64,000 bases of DNA, taken from DATCJA01 sp963734635 (GTDB taxonomy: Bacteria; Acidobacteriota; Vicinamibacteria; Vicinamibacterales; UBA2999). Location: positions 1-64,000 of the forward strand of contig CAVTIA010000006.1 in NCBI GenBank assembly GCA_963734635.1. The letters run 5' to 3'. The notes under the pieces were generated by a model. It worked only from the letters and a program-made list of their open reading frames with translations. It made no database searches and had not been told where the DNA came from. Positions 63,133 through 64,000 of this stretch are shown here, piece by piece (within the stretch, counting starts at the first letter, position 1; every line of letters starts with the position of its first letter). The position numbers were made by a program, and so were the translations under genes.

Positions 63133-63972
63133 ATGCAGCAACGCCTCCAGAAAATTCTTGCCCAGGCCGGGGTTGCCTCCCGACGCGCCGCCGAAACACT
63201 GATCGCCAACGGACGCGTAACGGTGAATGGCGAAACCGTGCGCATGATGGGGACCAAGGCCGACCCGGCGCAAGACGACATCCGCGTAGACGGCCGTCGC
63301 TTGAGACCGCCGCAGCGCATCCGCTACATCCTCCTGAATAAACCAGCTGGATATGTGACCACCCGCTCGGATCCGCAGCGTCGGTCGACGGTGATCGATC
63401 TTTTGCGCGACGTGCGTGAATACGTGTACCCCGTAGGGCGGCTCGATTACGACTCCGAGGGTCTGCTGCTGCTGACGAATGATGGAGACCTCGCTGCGCA
63501 GCTCACCCATCCACGGCACGGTGTTGAACGAGCCTACGAGGTGCAGGTCGCCGGCACGCCCAACGCCGAAGCGCTCGAACAACTCCGGAAGGGCATCGTG
63601 CTGGATGGTCGCCGAACCCTCCCCGCCGATGTTGTGCTGCTCAGTTCGAGACGCGATCGAGAAGGCGCCCTGCGGCTGACCATTCGTGAGGGACGAAACC
63701 GGCAGGTGCGACGGATGTGTGAAGCGATTGGGCATCCAGTACGCGCGCTGCGTCGCGTCCGCATTGGTCCGCTGCACGATAGTCGCCTCAAAGCTGGTCA
63801 ATGGAGAGAATTGACGCCGGATGAGGTGCAGGCGCTGCGTGAAGTTCGTGTCAGGCCCCGGATGCCGCTTCCACGCAGGAAACGCGCAGATCAAAGCGAC
63901 AAGCGCGCACGCGCAGGCCCAAGTGACAGCGCGAAGCGCAGATCAAAGATGACTGGGCGACGCGCAGGCTGA
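63133..63972 (+). CDS. rluB: RluB-type rRNA large-subunit pseudouridine synthase
   Basis: ATG at 63133. 279 residues. An S4 RNA-binding domain (QKILAQAGVASRRAAETLIA, then GRVTVNGETVRMMGTKADP) and the catalytic domain with GRLDYDSEGLLLLTNDGDLA (catalytic Asp), plus EGRNRQVRRMCEAIGHPVRA. The last 40 residues are basic and low-complexity. Converts a uridine of 23S rRNA to pseudouridine. The stop codon lies inside the second palindrome. Confidence 0.85.
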   Translation: MQQRLQKILAQAGVASRRAAETLIANGRVTVNGETVRMMGTKADPAQDDIRVDGRRLRPPQRIRYILLNKPAGYVTTRSDPQRRSTVIDLLRDVREYVYPVGRLDYDSEGLLLLTNDGDLAAQLTHPRHGVERAYEVQVAGTPNAEALEQLRKGIVLDGRRTLPADVVLLSSRRDREGALRLTIREGRNRQVRRMCEAIGHPVRALRRVRIGPLHDSRLKAGQWRELTPDEVQALREVRVRPRMPLPRRKRADQSDKRARAGPSDSAKRRSKMTGRRAG

Positions 63973-63981
63973 AGCCTGCGC
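63962..63981. repeat. 20-bp palindrome, second copy
   Basis: Reverse complement of the copy at 63106-63125; it overlaps the rluB stop codon and can form a stem of 8-9 bp. Confidence 0.7.
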
Positions 63982-64000
63982 GCTACGACGAGGCGGGCGG

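Noticed and set aside
1..64000. tRNA or rRNA genes
   Set aside because: I scanned for cloverleaf arms and conserved rRNA phrases, especially near the joint and integrase, and saw none that I would defend.

Overview
The window is two unrelated pieces of DNA joined near 30.87-30.95 kb. Positions 1 to about 30,946 are the genome of a tailed siphovirus-type phage. Positions from about 30,951 to 64,000 are a bacterial chromosome whose gene families point to Acidobacteriota, probably a Vicinamibacteria-like lineage: an Oar-type TonB-dependent receptor, a beta-propeller phytase, a two-haem photosynthetic-reaction-centre-like cytochrome, a fused membrane/spermidine-synthase protein and a cmk-rpsA-hup cluster. 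The taxonomic call is inference from gene families, not from a marker search.

Phage part. Late genes run rightwards from the left edge: decoration protein (cut by the edge), major capsid protein, connector, head closure, gp10-like neck protein, tail terminator, major tail protein, tail chaperone with a likely -1 frameshift site, tape measure, tail tip and hub, collagen-like tail fibre, and small accessory genes to 12.1 kb. A leftward operon of about 19 small, mostly overlapping genes (18,998 down to 12,102) follows. It holds several zinc-motif proteins and a replication initiator gene that carries GATCCC/GGGATC palindromes, a candidate origin. Next come a tyrosine integrase (+), a leftward block (short HTH protein, acidic protein, conserved protein, Dam-type methylase), and a divergent control region with a perfect TTGACA-17-TATAAT promoter. 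That promoter drives a rightward block: SWIM-type zinc protein, zinc ribbon, Rad52-like annealing protein, GIY-YIG endonuclease, amidase endolysin, small genes, terminase large subunit (badly broken), portal and the start of a scaffold-like gene. The order terminase-portal-scaffold at the right end and decoration-capsid at the left end means the phage map is circularly permuted. The int gene lies in the middle, so the phage/chromosome joint is not a normal att boundary.

Chromosome part. It begins with an RMD1/DUF155-like protein exactly at the joint. Then come an internally deleted TonB receptor divergent from a phytase, a large Oar-like receptor, a PHP phosphoesterase and GT2 pair, a multi-pass membrane protein, glgC, a di-haem cytochrome, a membrane-spermidine synthase fusion, a lone receiver protein, and a leftward operon of LuxE-like ligase, LuxC-like reductase, GT4 glycosyltransferase and LolD-like ATPase. 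An MFS transporter is divergent from that operon. After it lie a membrane protein, an acyl-CoA dehydrogenase-like protein, a receiver/degenerate HD-GYP protein, a HIT hydrolase, HU/IHF, ribosomal protein S1, a histone-H1-like/DUF6335 protein with a YdeI-like gene inserted between rpsA and cmk, an alpha/beta hydrolase and an RluB-type pseudouridine synthase.

Sequence quality. Many phage genes and the chromosome from 30.95 to about 32.6 kb carry single-base insertions and deletions that break otherwise typical proteins. From 33 kb on, frameshifts are rare, except at 40.3-42.2 kb, 48.9 kb and the end of rpsA. Most breaks look like uncorrected long-read errors rather than gene decay. Where a gene is broken, the coordinates given span the reconstructed gene. 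No tRNA, rRNA or CRISPR array was recognised.
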